A stretch of DNA of 64,000 nucleotides, from assembly GCF_002850255.1 (NCBI RefSeq), contig NZ_CP022522.1:1287001-1351000 (forward strand), in the 5' to 3' direction. The notes beneath the pieces were generated by a model. The model was not told the DNA's origin, made no database searches, and worked only from the letters and a program-made list of their open reading frames with translations. A program made the translations under genes and the position numbers. Within the stretch, counting starts at the first letter, position 1. Each line of letters opens with the position of its first letter. Source of the stretch: Pseudoalteromonas sp. NC201 (GTDB lineage Bacteria > Pseudomonadota > Gammaproteobacteria > Enterobacterales > Alteromonadaceae). Below are positions 48,001 through 55,900 of this stretch, in pieces.

Positions 48001-49860
48001 CATATACTCTATGCGCTGATCTGGATAATCAGGGTTAAGCGGTACATAAGCACAACCCGCTTTTAGGATAGCCAGTTTTGCGATTACCATTGCAATAGAG
48101 CGTTCACAGAAAAGCCCAACAAAGCGATGGCTGCCAACGTCCACATGATCTTTAATGTAGGCGGCAAGATTATTCGCGCTTTGTTCTAATTCTTGATAGG
48201 TCAGCTGCATTTCGCCTTCAACCAGCGCTATTCGAGTTGGCGTTTTTTGTACTTGCTGAGCAACCAATTCATGGATAGTAGAGTGCAAATAATCCGCATG
48301 CTCATCTACCTCAACCATTGGTGCTCGCTCATCATTACTTAACAAAGAAATTTGGCTATGCGGCTGGTTCTCATCAGCAATAATGGCATCTAACACCAAT
48401 GTCATTTGGGTGAGCAATCGCTGTGCTTTGCTTGGTGCCAACATGGTTTCGCAGAAGCTTAACTTAAGTAGCAAGATATCTTGTTGTTCAACAATGCTGA
48501 TGGTGAGCGGATAGTCTACTTTTTCAATCATCTTATCGAACGACCATTCGAGTACGTCTTGTCCCGCTGGCGTCGGATAGTTTTCAAATACAAATAGACT
48601 GTTGAACAGGCGAGTATTCGGCTCTTGTAGTTGCGACAGTGAAACACTGCTGTTGCCGTTAAGTTCTGCAATTTTTTCTTTCAGCGCTGTAAGCTGGGTG
48701 CGAATACTGGCCGTTTCTTGCCAATCAAGGGAAAGAGGTAGGGTGTTGATATATAAACCAACACTGGCATGGATCCCGTCAATGGGGAGTTCACGACCCG
48801 AGACCGTTGTGCCTACTATGGTTTGCTCAGCGTCGCAGTAATATTGCAGTACTTTATGCCAAGCAAATTGCATTAAGACGTTCAGCGTTAGTCCGTGTTG
48901 TTTAGCAAATGCTTTGAGCTGTTGATGGCGCTCTGAAGAGAGCTTTAATTCGCTCGCCGCTGCTTTTTGGATCTGTGACGAGCCAGATTGGTCAATATTT
49001 TTACTCAATAAGCGGTTGATATCATTGGGCTCACCAAATTGTGCCTTTTGGGTTTGCCAATAGCTATCGCTAGATTTTTGATTTTGCTGATAGCGCGCTT
49101 GTGTTTGTAGGTAAGCCGTTTCTTCTTCAACAATGACCGGCTCGCCTTTGGTTAGTTTGGCGTAGTTTTGATGCACGGTTTGCAGCATCACCGGAAAGCT
49201 CCAACCATCGCTGATGCTGTGGTGTTCTGCTTTAATTAGGGTGTAATGTGCATCGGCGCGTTTAACAATAGCAAAACGCATTAATCCAGGTTGAGTCAAA
49301 TCGAAAGGCGTATTACGGTCGTCGTGAATGAGCTTATCGATACGCGTCTGTTGTTCAATGTGGTCTAACGTGCTGAAGTCGTGAAAACTGAAGTGATTTG
49401 GGGTAAATCCGGCCCCTCCTTTGATCACTTGGATGATTTCATTTTCCCAGTTGAACGCGGTACGTAGCGCAGGGTAACGCATTGATGCCAAGATCCAAGC
49501 CTGTTGGTAAGCATCGACATCAAGTGCTTGATGGTAATCGATGACTAACTGAACGCGGTAAGCATCGTCATTTGGTTGGGCAAGGTGATGATAAACAAAA
49601 CCTTTTTGCATACTGTTAGCATCAAAGATGGCACGGATCTCAGATGCCTTTTTATGCTCAGTCGCTAGCAACTGTTCAAAGTCTTGTTCGGAAAAAACTT
49701 GTTGCGATACAAGGTAATCTAATAATACGGCTTTATTCGCTTTGAGGTAGTCAACCCATTGTTGGCTGAGTCCTTGCTCACCATGGACAATCTTAAGTTT
49801 GTCTCCATTGGCCCAAAGCGCAATGTTATCCTTTGCAAGTGATTGGCATAAATTCAACAT
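42016..49860 (-). CDS. altL: NRPS, modules 2-3 (Val, Asn)
   Basis: 2614 residues. Order: TubC-like docking domain (1-60), C (~78-510, HHSISDGW), A (~530-1040), T (~1050-1115), E (~1135-1570, HHAIIDVVSW), C (~1585-1990, HHAINDGW), A (2005-2530), T (~2540-2600). Pocket readings are D-A-F-W-L-G-A-T-F (Val type) and D-L-T-K-M-G-E-V-G (Asn type). It should add D-Val then L-Asn; the last carrier has no E partner and differs (IGGDSISAIRLMN) from the E-linked carriers. Both C domains have the QxGFxYH pattern of DCL domains, fitting an upstream E each time. The C-terminal tail is Gln/Ser/Glu rich, ending NSMRI. Confidence 0.95.
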   Translation of the reverse strand: MLNLCQSLAKDNIALWANGDKLKIVHGEQGLSQQWVDYLKANKAVLLDYLVSQQVFSEQDFEQLLATEHKKASEIRAIFDANSMQKGFVYHHLAQPNDDAYRVQLVIDYHQALDVDAYQQAWILASMRYPALRTAFNWENEIIQVIKGGAGFTPNHFSFHDFSTLDHIEQQTRIDKLIHDDRNTPFDLTQPGLMRFAIVKRADAHYTLIKAEHHSISDGWSFPVMLQTVHQNYAKLTKGEPVIVEEETAYLQTQARYQQNQKSSDSYWQTQKAQFGEPNDINRLLSKNIDQSGSSQIQKAAASELKLSSERHQQLKAFAKQHGLTLNVLMQFAWHKVLQYYCDAEQTIVGTTVSGRELPIDGIHASVGLYINTLPLSLDWQETASIRTQLTALKEKIAELNGNSSVSLSQLQEPNTRLFNSLFVFENYPTPAGQDVLEWSFDKMIEKVDYPLTISIVEQQDILLLKLSFCETMLAPSKAQRLLTQMTLVLDAIIADENQPHSQISLLSNDERAPMVEVDEHADYLHSTIHELVAQQVQKTPTRIALVEGEMQLTYQELEQSANNLAAYIKDHVDVGSHRFVGLFCERSIAMVIAKLAILKAGCAYVPLNPDYPDQRIEYMLNDTQLGLILTQSELRPRIETLVVSCDAEPQITCLDSLSLSDAAPVLSGAHAQTEAYVIYTSGTTGEPKGVVVPHRGVVSLVQDTDLINTSENDVFIHLSNPNFDAATFEIWTPLINGCKLVVASAQQGADPDSLSRLIKQHGVSVLWLTRTLFDSLYLQQPDIYDNVRCVLTGGEAITPSIVKRILARDTRPELVINAYGPTESTTFTTFYPCANIDGPVPIGQAINHRQVLLLDKHLNPVPYGATGEIFIAGAGLACGYLNKPEMSAARFIDNPFASAKAKQLGLDKLYKTGDLGRWSESGVLEFLGRNDHQVKIRGFRIELAEIEAQLNELAQVKVAAVVVFEQAGNKQLAAYVVPEHGELDLNAVKQELAQVLPSYMIPSYFEVMSALPFNNNGKLDHKQLPIPTVVDEDNYQAPSSELEKQLCGIWQSVLGLEQVGVNDDFFKVGGDSIVSIQLVSALRKAGFNLQVKDIIDAPSVAAQAYLIQHVSTETIELITEQGRLSGEFALLPIQQWFFDLGLPNPHHWNQAFTLNLPEHIEHPGLTQAIQALSEHHDMLRCHFVQTSNGVKQAYQAAIELEVPLLDATALSKDALFNELTKLQSQFDLFNGPLWQAALVKTAEGSQVFFAFHHAIIDVVSWRVLSQDLQTLLNGEALTDKLTSYRQWVDAIATYPSAHPEQAYYWQRVQKGFTSQPTYSAQSQYSITFEQETTAKLLRDANLGLNTDINDLLLAALNIALHSTFDSTVNHIQLEGHGRENIDPRLDVSQTLGWFTSMYPVRLEHHDDVIATIANTKEMLRQIPDKGVGYGAFVQADKVSAIRPQVSFNYLGQLNQQQQQNRDWQLDDTQAGYVMTEANAQADNALLLNINGAVRGDKLHFDVVSRLNQSQSLAFVEHFEMALHQVINASCELAAQTPQQTPSDLGLSDLSYGHYQALSKHYNIEALYPANSLQQGFIYHAVNFPTDDAYRVQLVMDIEQALEVEHFIHAWRLASLRFPILRTAFDWQECLLQVVCRDASIDDSHFTKVDLSSLDEHGQQQAISKAQAADRQVPFDLSQPGLIRFTLFKRSENLYTLIKTEHHAINDGWSGPLILQAVAEYYRQLCAGKTPEVQAQQTYLEAQAYYLKNAKQTQAYWQQQQAEFDTANDINLLLGGQYDLSQSRIVEQVQSVQFSLQGEAFRSLQHTCQQAGVTLNVALQFAWHKLLQTYSGDSQTIVGSTVSGREIPVNGIEQAVGLFINTLPLVVNWQAEASCNDILKAIQKGVAALNSHSDMSLSKLQRDGQRLFHTLFVFENYPTPENTGSWKFRESIEKGDYPLSVVVQSEQDRLDFVMHYNGEWLSTARAEWILDQVQAILVQLGERLTQSHQSISLVNNQMQTTLSQWHNNAESFATDKDLASLVEQHAANTPEQAAMLTSSGETLSYAEVNGKANALAKQIIAQHPKAQAGLLPADTPIALYFSRSSEMLIAILAVLKAGGAYVPVSPDYPEARVEFILTDTNTDLVLTQESHLPSLEPVLGKATALGVNTPALAVEHENLVRPTALANLAYIIYTSGTTGLPKGVMLTQHNVLYYLHALTSQLGDKYRNIDFSSNYCFDLSVTTTLCPLLAGQTVCVYEGDILDAAAFRAHLNTANVGFVKTTPSLAMALLPGSDAQVDALMLGGEALTELAIAALSDHVNAIFDEYGPTEATVGAMLAQAYPRLHQGIGKAYPNVNLHVLSESLQPMPIGAPGELYISGLGVARGYLNRPELNAERFIDNPFSHDPAHSKLYKTGDLARFLDNGDLVYLGRNDEQVKIRGYRVELGEIAAAIVDQQGVQNAVVIDVPAPQGKALAAYLVAEPDLEITEVKLALSAALPEYMVPSHFTLIEHIPLTGNGKLDRKALPVPELQADNLYVAPRNALETQLCEIWQQVLGLEQVGIEDNFFSIGGDSISAIRLMNACNKALDLNIPISALFEHTHIAAIVDNLETLSVDIEIKADSGSQQEQTNSMRI
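42233..43848 (-). repeat. Direct repeat copy B: Asn adenylation domain DNA
   Basis: Partner of 38862-40477, with one silent difference. It covers residues 2005-2543 of the second NRPS. Flanking sequence diverges at once on both sides, so the duplicated unit is the A domain plus the front of the carrier protein. Confidence 0.97.
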
Positions 49861-49863
49861 GGT

Positions 49864-52800
49864 TTAAATCTCTAATTCTTGTGTTTTTTCAGACTGAGTC
49901 GTGGTTTGTTCTAGTTGTGTTTCACTTAACTGAGATTGCAGTGCAGCTAGTTGATCCTGAGAAAGCGAGCCCGCGCCAAAGTCGCTAGGGGTGCTTACAC
50001 CGCCGCGCTTTTTCGCCTCGAGCGCCGTATCCAATACGTCATGTAGCGCTTGTGTTAAGTGAGTAGCGAAGGCATCGGTAAGATTGCCATCTAGTAATGA
50101 ATCCACTTTGATCCTGAGTTGTTCGCCCTGAACTAGCGCATTGATATCGAGGATCAGATCCGAGCCGTTTTGTGCAGAACTTGTCTCGGTTTGCAGTTGG
50201 TTGTCTATCTGCCAAAGCGCATCGCTTTGCCCACCCATTTGGCCCAGGTAGTTAAAGCTGATACTTGGCAACGTTAAGCTGGTGTCTTGCAGTTGTGCAC
50301 TACCAAAACCAAGACCTTTATTCGGGATCTGGCGTAGCGCTTCTTTGGCATCAATAATGGTGTCGCTTAGTGTCGCTTGTTGAGTCAGGCGTAGCGGGTA
50401 CAAACAAGTGAACCAGCCAATTGTTTGGTTGATATCAGCATCATCACGCCACATTTCACGACCATGACTTTCCAACGTGATAGCATGCTGAGTTTGCTTA
50501 AAGGTTTTACTCAATGCTTGGCACAAAGCAGCCAGTAGTAACTCTTCACCTTGCGTATTGAAGCCTGCATTCGCGTCACGTATGAAGCGGGCCGTGGTGT
50601 GCGCGTCTAGCTCTAACCAAGCGGTTGACGGTGTTGCAGCCATGCTTGGCGGATAGCTTGGCAAGTTGGTTGCTAAACGCTGCCAAAATGCCATTTCTTG
50701 CGGGTGTGCTGCCGGGTACGCTTGCATCATTTCTACCCACTGTCGATAGCTGGTGCGTTTACTCAGCAACTCTCCTTGTGCTAAAAGGGTTTGCAGATCT
50801 TGCGCGATGATCCGCCAAGAAACCGCATCGATGATTAAGTGGTGAAGTGCAAAGTGAAGCAGGTCGTAGTCTTCACAAAATGCTTCGATATGTGTAACTT
50901 GCCAAAGTGGGCCATTACAAATATCGAACTGGCTTTGTCGCGCGTTGAGCTCTGCTTGTACATCGTGTGACTTGCCGTTAAGGACGTTGAGTGGCGCCAT
51001 GGTACTCACATCGTTATATTCTTGCGTAATATGGCCTTCAAATTCCATAAAGGTTGTGCGCAACATATCATGTTGATCACTTAAACTGTGTAGCGCCTCT
51101 TGTAATTGAATTTGGCTAAAGCCGCTTGGGATCCTGATTGCAAATGCCTGATTCCAATGATTCTCCTCCGGTAGTGCTTTATTGAAAAACCATTGTTGAA
51201 TTGGCAGTAGATCAAAGCGTCCGCTCAGCAGGCCTTGCTCCTGTGTTATCTCTCGTTGATTCGCTTGTACGCTAACAATACGCTGACTTAACGCCGCTGC
51301 AGTTGGACAATCAAAGATATCTTTCACTTGCAGTTCAATGCCTTGCTTTCTGAGCAAAGCAACGAGTTGAATCGTGAGAATAGAATCACCACCGATAGCA
51401 AAGAAATCATCTTTGGTGCTCACTTGCTCAACACCAAGCAAAGTTTTAAATGCTTCACACAGTTGCGCTTCCGTTTCGTCTTGCGGCGCCACATATTCGC
51501 TTTGGCTTACCAGTTCAGGCTCTGGCAACGCTTTACGGTCTAATTTACCGTTGCCAGTCAAAGGTATTTCCGCAAGCTCAGTCCACGTTTTTGGCTGCAT
51601 ATAACTGGGTAGCGCTTGACTCACATGGGCTTTCACTTGGGCAGTTTGGCCGTGATGTTGTGGCTTAAACTTGATATAAGCGGCTAGGTAGGGAACACTT
51701 TGTAGGGTACGGTCGATAACCACCGCTTGGGCAACTTCTGGCAATTGGTTGATCACGCTTTCGATTTCACCCAGTTCAATACGGTAGCCACGGATCTTCA
51801 CCTGATTATCGTTACGACCGATATACTCCAACTCACCATCCGGCAGGCGTCTTGCCAAGTCACCGGTTTTATACAGTCTGGCTCGTCCTTGTTGAATATC
51901 TTGTTCGCTTGCGTACGGGCTGCTAATAAAGCGTTCTTGACTGAGCGCTTCGCGGTTTAAATAACCACGAGCAAGACCTGCACCGCCAATATATAACTCA
52001 CCGCAGGCACCGGGTTCGACCAACTGCAATTTGGAATTTAGTACGTACGCTTTCATATCTAATATGGGTCTACCGATATGAGAGGCTTTAGAACTTGATT
52101 GTTGCGTGAGTGCTTTATAGGTGACATGCACCGTGGTTTCAGTGATCCCATACATGTTGACCAATAGCGGCTGTTCATCGCCGTAGCAGTTCCACCAAGG
52201 GTTGAGCATTTCGGGGTTAAGTTTGTCACCACCGAAAATCACATACCTCAGTTTGTCAAAATTCAATTTTGCGCTTAGTGCCGCTGCACTAAATTCATAG
52301 AATGCGGCAGGAGTCTGATTAAGCACAGTCACTTGATTATCTGAGCAGTAGTCTGCAAAGGCCTCAAAATCGCGGATCAGGTTGTTGTCAGGAATACAGA
52401 GTTTACCGCCATAAAGTAGGGCACCCCACATTTCCCATACACTAAAGTCAAAAGTATTGGCATGGTAAAGCACCCAAGTATCGTGATGGTCAAAGCCATA
52501 ATCTTGTTCCGTTGCCGTGAACAATCGAGCGACGTTTTCATGAGTTTGCATCACGCCTTTTGGTTGGCCTGTCGTACCCGAGGTATAAATGATGTATACC
52601 AAATCCTGCGGTGATTGGTTTATGACAGGGGCTGTGTCGCTTTGTTGCTGGGCATTGAGTGGTGTAACTAATGGGCAAGCCACCTCCGCCAAACGGCATT
52701 TTTCTTGTGCAGCGGCATACTCTTGCTCATCGACAATCAATAGGCTTGGGTTAGTATCACTTAGAATAAAGGTTGTTCGCTCGCTGGCATGGTCGGGAGA

Positions 52801-54417
52801 CAGCGGCACATAAGCCGCACCCGCTTTAGTGACAGCAAGAATTGCAATCAGCATCTCGATAGAAGGCTGCATGTACAGCGCAATTAACGTATCTGCAGTG
52901 AGGGGTTGTTGATACTGAGACTGATATTGCTCCCGTAAATGCAAGGCAAGGGCGTTGGCTCTGGCGTTAAGGGTTTTATAATCGATAGATTGTGTTTGGG
53001 TTTGTAGCGCGATTTGATCTGGGTGTTTACTTACCGCTTGTTCAAACCAGTGATTTAAAGTGGTGTCGGAAAAGAACGTTTCATTATCTTGATTGCTGCG
53101 CGCCAAGATCAGCTTTTGCTCTTCTTCATCCAGTACAGGCAGCTCGGCGATATTAAGATCGCTAGAGTGGGTAAGTAATTCAATAAAGCGCGCCTGAATA
53201 TCGGTGATCCGTGTCATTGCCACGCGAGAAAAGACAGACTTAGCGGCGACCACTTTACGACAAAGGCCACCTTCGGTTTCAAAATGCGTAAATTCGATAT
53301 CAAATTGTGAAACACCAGGCTCAATGGATACCCCTTTGATAATGGTATCTCCCGCTGTGCCCAAAGCAAGTTCGTACCCTTGGCGACCAATCATCAACGG
53401 GGTGATCCCTGGACGAATGCCATTGCTTTTTAGTTTGGCTAAGTAGTTACAGGTGACATTAATATGCTTCGCAGCGTCTTTATTATTATTTCCTGACAGC
53501 AGTAATTGGGTGAGCTGGTTACTGACTTCACTGATAAGCGATGCGCCTGTGTACTGCTCAATATCGCAAATAGAAACCGTTTCAACGTCTGAGTAATGAC
53601 CTAAGATCGCACGGGTTTTACGGGTGCGGCGAGCCATCGGGATCCCTATGGTCAAATCGGTTTGCCCAGTGGTATGAAATAAAGTCAAAAAGACGCTGGC
53701 AAGCACGACGCTAAAACTCGTGACGCCAGCTTGAGAGGCTACCTGTTTTACTTGTTTGAGTGCCTCTGGGTTTTCTTCACGAAACGCGATGCCGTCATAA
53801 TGGTGCGCTAGTGCCTCAGTATTACTCTGGTAAAAATCGATAGGATAGAGTTCGCTCTGTTGTGAAGTTGCTGCACGCTCAGGCTTTTCTTCAAACATCA
53901 CTTGATAATCAAGGGGGGCGAGATCAAGTTCAGAGTTATCAAGCACCGCTTCTATACATGCGAGTAAATCGCTCATCAGTACTTGCAATGCCCACTGGTC
54001 ACAGTTGATGTGATGCCCTTTGATGGTCAATAGCAAACGAGTTTCTGAGCTACAAGCGTAGAATTGAAAGGTCTCTTTAGTGATATCGATAGCTTGCTCA
54101 ATTAAGGTTTTGGCGGTGACAGAGTCACTAAAAGCGGCAATCTCATCAGGCACGGCTAATAACTTAGGGGCACTGGCTAATAATTCGAGTTGTGGCTCGC
54201 CATGAGCCTCATCAATACGACTCGATAAAACAGGGTGTCTTGCAAATAGCAACACTAAGGCTCGCTCTAGCGCCTCGGCTGTGAGCCCGCCGGTAAATTG
54301 TACCGCGCAAGCGATGTTATATACTGGATTTGCCAAATCAAGCTGTTGGGCTTGCCATACGTGAAGTTGCCTCGTTGTCAGTGACTTGAAATTGGCGGAA
54401 TTGGACTGTGAGTTCAT
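49864..54417 (-). CDS. altK: NRPS, starter module 1 (Thr)
   Basis: 1517 residues from the ATG at 54417 (AAGGA upstream); a GTG ten codons earlier overlaps the thioesterase gene and is less likely. Domains: C (about 8-435), A (452-970), T (975-1050, IGGDS), E (1065-1490, HHLIIDAVSW). The C motif is HHINCDQW, with Gln for the usual Gly, as may suit a starter C domain that takes an acyl chain. The A pocket reads D-F-W-N-I-G-M-V-H, the classic Thr code. It should join the aryl-polyenoyl group to Thr and epimerise it. The C-terminal tail is rich in Gln, Thr and Glu, ending TQELEI, and may dock to the next NRPS. Confidence 0.94.
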   Translation of the reverse strand: MNSQSNSANFKSLTTRQLHVWQAQQLDLANPVYNIACAVQFTGGLTAEALERALVLLFARHPVLSSRIDEAHGEPQLELLASAPKLLAVPDEIAAFSDSVTAKTLIEQAIDITKETFQFYACSSETRLLLTIKGHHINCDQWALQVLMSDLLACIEAVLDNSELDLAPLDYQVMFEEKPERAATSQQSELYPIDFYQSNTEALAHHYDGIAFREENPEALKQVKQVASQAGVTSFSVVLASVFLTLFHTTGQTDLTIGIPMARRTRKTRAILGHYSDVETVSICDIEQYTGASLISEVSNQLTQLLLSGNNNKDAAKHINVTCNYLAKLKSNGIRPGITPLMIGRQGYELALGTAGDTIIKGVSIEPGVSQFDIEFTHFETEGGLCRKVVAAKSVFSRVAMTRITDIQARFIELLTHSSDLNIAELPVLDEEEQKLILARSNQDNETFFSDTTLNHWFEQAVSKHPDQIALQTQTQSIDYKTLNARANALALHLREQYQSQYQQPLTADTLIALYMQPSIEMLIAILAVTKAGAAYVPLSPDHASERTTFILSDTNPSLLIVDEQEYAAAQEKCRLAEVACPLVTPLNAQQQSDTAPVINQSPQDLVYIIYTSGTTGQPKGVMQTHENVARLFTATEQDYGFDHHDTWVLYHANTFDFSVWEMWGALLYGGKLCIPDNNLIRDFEAFADYCSDNQVTVLNQTPAAFYEFSAAALSAKLNFDKLRYVIFGGDKLNPEMLNPWWNCYGDEQPLLVNMYGITETTVHVTYKALTQQSSSKASHIGRPILDMKAYVLNSKLQLVEPGACGELYIGGAGLARGYLNREALSQERFISSPYASEQDIQQGRARLYKTGDLARRLPDGELEYIGRNDNQVKIRGYRIELGEIESVINQLPEVAQAVVIDRTLQSVPYLAAYIKFKPQHHGQTAQVKAHVSQALPSYMQPKTWTELAEIPLTGNGKLDRKALPEPELVSQSEYVAPQDETEAQLCEAFKTLLGVEQVSTKDDFFAIGGDSILTIQLVALLRKQGIELQVKDIFDCPTAAALSQRIVSVQANQREITQEQGLLSGRFDLLPIQQWFFNKALPEENHWNQAFAIRIPSGFSQIQLQEALHSLSDQHDMLRTTFMEFEGHITQEYNDVSTMAPLNVLNGKSHDVQAELNARQSQFDICNGPLWQVTHIEAFCEDYDLLHFALHHLIIDAVSWRIIAQDLQTLLAQGELLSKRTSYRQWVEMMQAYPAAHPQEMAFWQRLATNLPSYPPSMAATPSTAWLELDAHTTARFIRDANAGFNTQGEELLLAALCQALSKTFKQTQHAITLESHGREMWRDDADINQTIGWFTCLYPLRLTQQATLSDTIIDAKEALRQIPNKGLGFGSAQLQDTSLTLPSISFNYLGQMGGQSDALWQIDNQLQTETSSAQNGSDLILDINALVQGEQLRIKVDSLLDGNLTDAFATHLTQALHDVLDTALEAKKRGGVSTPSDFGAGSLSQDQLAALQSQLSETQLEQTTTQSEKTQELEI

Positions 54418-54440
54418 TGCGTGATCCTTGTTTTTTCGCC

Positions 54441-55196
54441 TTAACACAACGGCTTTTGCCAGTTTGCTTTTTGGTATTTTGTTTGCTGCAAGCGTGCTAG
54501 GTGTCGCGCTACTGCGGCGACAATCACCTCACACGCCAGCGTTGGGCGTTGTTGTAAATACATATGACCGCCATCGACATGATGGTATTGAAAATAGTTC
54601 TCGCAGTACTCAGACCAAGCTTGGTGTGACTCAGGCTTAACCAAGTGATCTTGTGTGGCGAGGATCAGTTCGACCGGCATCGTTAACGTAATGTCAGTAC
54701 TGACGGGTTGCTCGGCTAACATAAAGTCGTCTTTAAACATGGCGGCCACAACCGCTTCTACGTCCTTCGTTAAACGATGTTTAGGCAGCATGTCGAGATG
54801 ATATAAAGTCGTGAGCAAGTCCGAGTCAGTCAATTTTGAGTACTGGGTAGCCGAGGGAATACTTGGCGCGCGACACCCTGATAGACAGAGTAAATCCGGT
54901 GTTGTCAGTGCGTGTTTAGCAAGATGATCGGCAAGCTTATAAGCCACCATCCCGCCAAGACTGTGACCAAAAAACACGCACAACCGCTCACTACGCGGCT
55001 GAAGTTGCGTGCTACTACTTAGGTGACTAAGTGCCTCATCCCAGTCCCGTAAAGATTGCATGCCTGCTTTAGTACCACGGCCCGGTAAGTCGATGCCGTG
55101 GAGTTGCCAATGCGCAGGTAAATGTTTGGCCCATTCCCTAAAAAACAAAGAAGAGCCACCTGCGTGATGGAAACAGTATAAGTCAACCGGCATCAT
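54441..55196 (-). CDS. Type II thioesterase
   Basis: 251 residues of the GrsT/TEII family: nucleophile Ser79 in GHSLGG, Asp in LATQDHL, and His in DGGHMYLQQ. It hydrolyses stalled or wrong acyl groups off carrier proteins, keeping the assembly line running. Start overlaps the previous stop by 4 bases; 23 bases separate it from the first NRPS. Position J if the lyase gene is A. Confidence 0.9.
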   Translation of the reverse strand: MMPVDLYCFHHAGGSSLFFREWAKHLPAHWQLHGIDLPGRGTKAGMQSLRDWDEALSHLSSSTQLQPRSERLCVFFGHSLGGMVAYKLADHLAKHALTTPDLLCLSGCRAPSIPSATQYSKLTDSDLLTTLYHLDMLPKHRLTKDVEAVVAAMFKDDFMLAEQPVSTDITLTMPVELILATQDHLVKPESHQAWSEYCENYFQYHHVDGGHMYLQQRPTLACEVIVAAVARHLARLQQTKYQKANWQKPLC

Positions 55197-55900
55197 AGCT
55201 TGAGCTCCAGCGTTGGTGTGAATGCGATGGATTGACCGGTGAGCATGGTGTTGGTTTTCATAAAGTTGACTAGGTATTCCACCAAGTCTTGATAGCTGTA
55301 TACCGCAGGTCGTGCACCCAATACGCCTCCTTTTAGGTTGCGCTTTTGGATTCTTGCGGCTTTGCTATCGGTAGCCAGTAGCGGTAACACAAAACTGTTA
55401 ACTGCCAGCTTGCTACCTTGATACTCGCGCGCGAGCGTCATCATCAACGCATTATGAGCGTGGTTACAGACACTGGCGGTGGCTTCTAATTCGTAATTTA
55501 AGGTGTCTGATTGAGTTAAAAAGACGAGGTTTCCACCACTTACTCTGAGGTTGTCCGCGATGACTCTGAGGACCGAAAATACGCTTTCTAGACGCGCAAT
55601 CACTTGCTCGCCAACGGCAATGTCTTCGAGTAGATTGCTTTCATCAAGGCGATTGGCACAATGCAGTACCATCACTTCTTGCTGATTATTATTGAGTTCA
55701 AACCAATCTAGTAATGTATTGGTATTTAACTCCGAGAGGGGAGCGTTGAGGTGGATATGGCTCGCTTCTGGATTATGCTCGAGCACCTCAGCACTTGCAT
55801 TGATAAGGAGTAACGGATGTTTTTGCGACAGCAAATGGGTAACGAAGTGGCTATCAAACTCACTTGTTGGATAAAGTAAAATAAACGCTTGAGCATTCAT
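55193..55900 (-). CDS. Degenerate short-chain dehydrogenase-like protein
   Basis: 235 residues with the length and end-to-end helix/strand rhythm of an SDR next to an intact ketoreductase, but key motifs are lost. The TGxxxGxG loop is replaced by LLYPTSEFD; the NNAG position reads HCANRLDE; the YxxxK pair is replaced near VCNHAHNALMMT, where Cys and His stand about where Tyr and Lys should be. It is flanked by 4-base overlaps with its neighbours, so it is kept in frame and is not a pseudogene. It may be a structural subunit or a scaffold for the ketoreductase. This SDR origin is inferred. Confidence 0.65.
   Translation of the reverse strand: MNAQAFILLYPTSEFDSHFVTHLLSQKHPLLLINASAEVLEHNPEASHIHLNAPLSELNTNTLLDWFELNNNQQEVMVLHCANRLDESNLLEDIAVGEQVIARLESVFSVLRVIADNLRVSGGNLVFLTQSDTLNYELEATASVCNHAHNALMMTLAREYQGSKLAVNSFVLPLLATDSKAARIQKRNLKGGVLGARPAVYSYQDLVEYLVNFMKTNTMLTGQSIAFTPTLELKL

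Noticed and set aside
54418..54447. GTG start of the first NRPS ten codons upstream
   Set aside because: It overlaps the end of the thioesterase gene; the ATG at 54417 has a well-spaced AAGGA.
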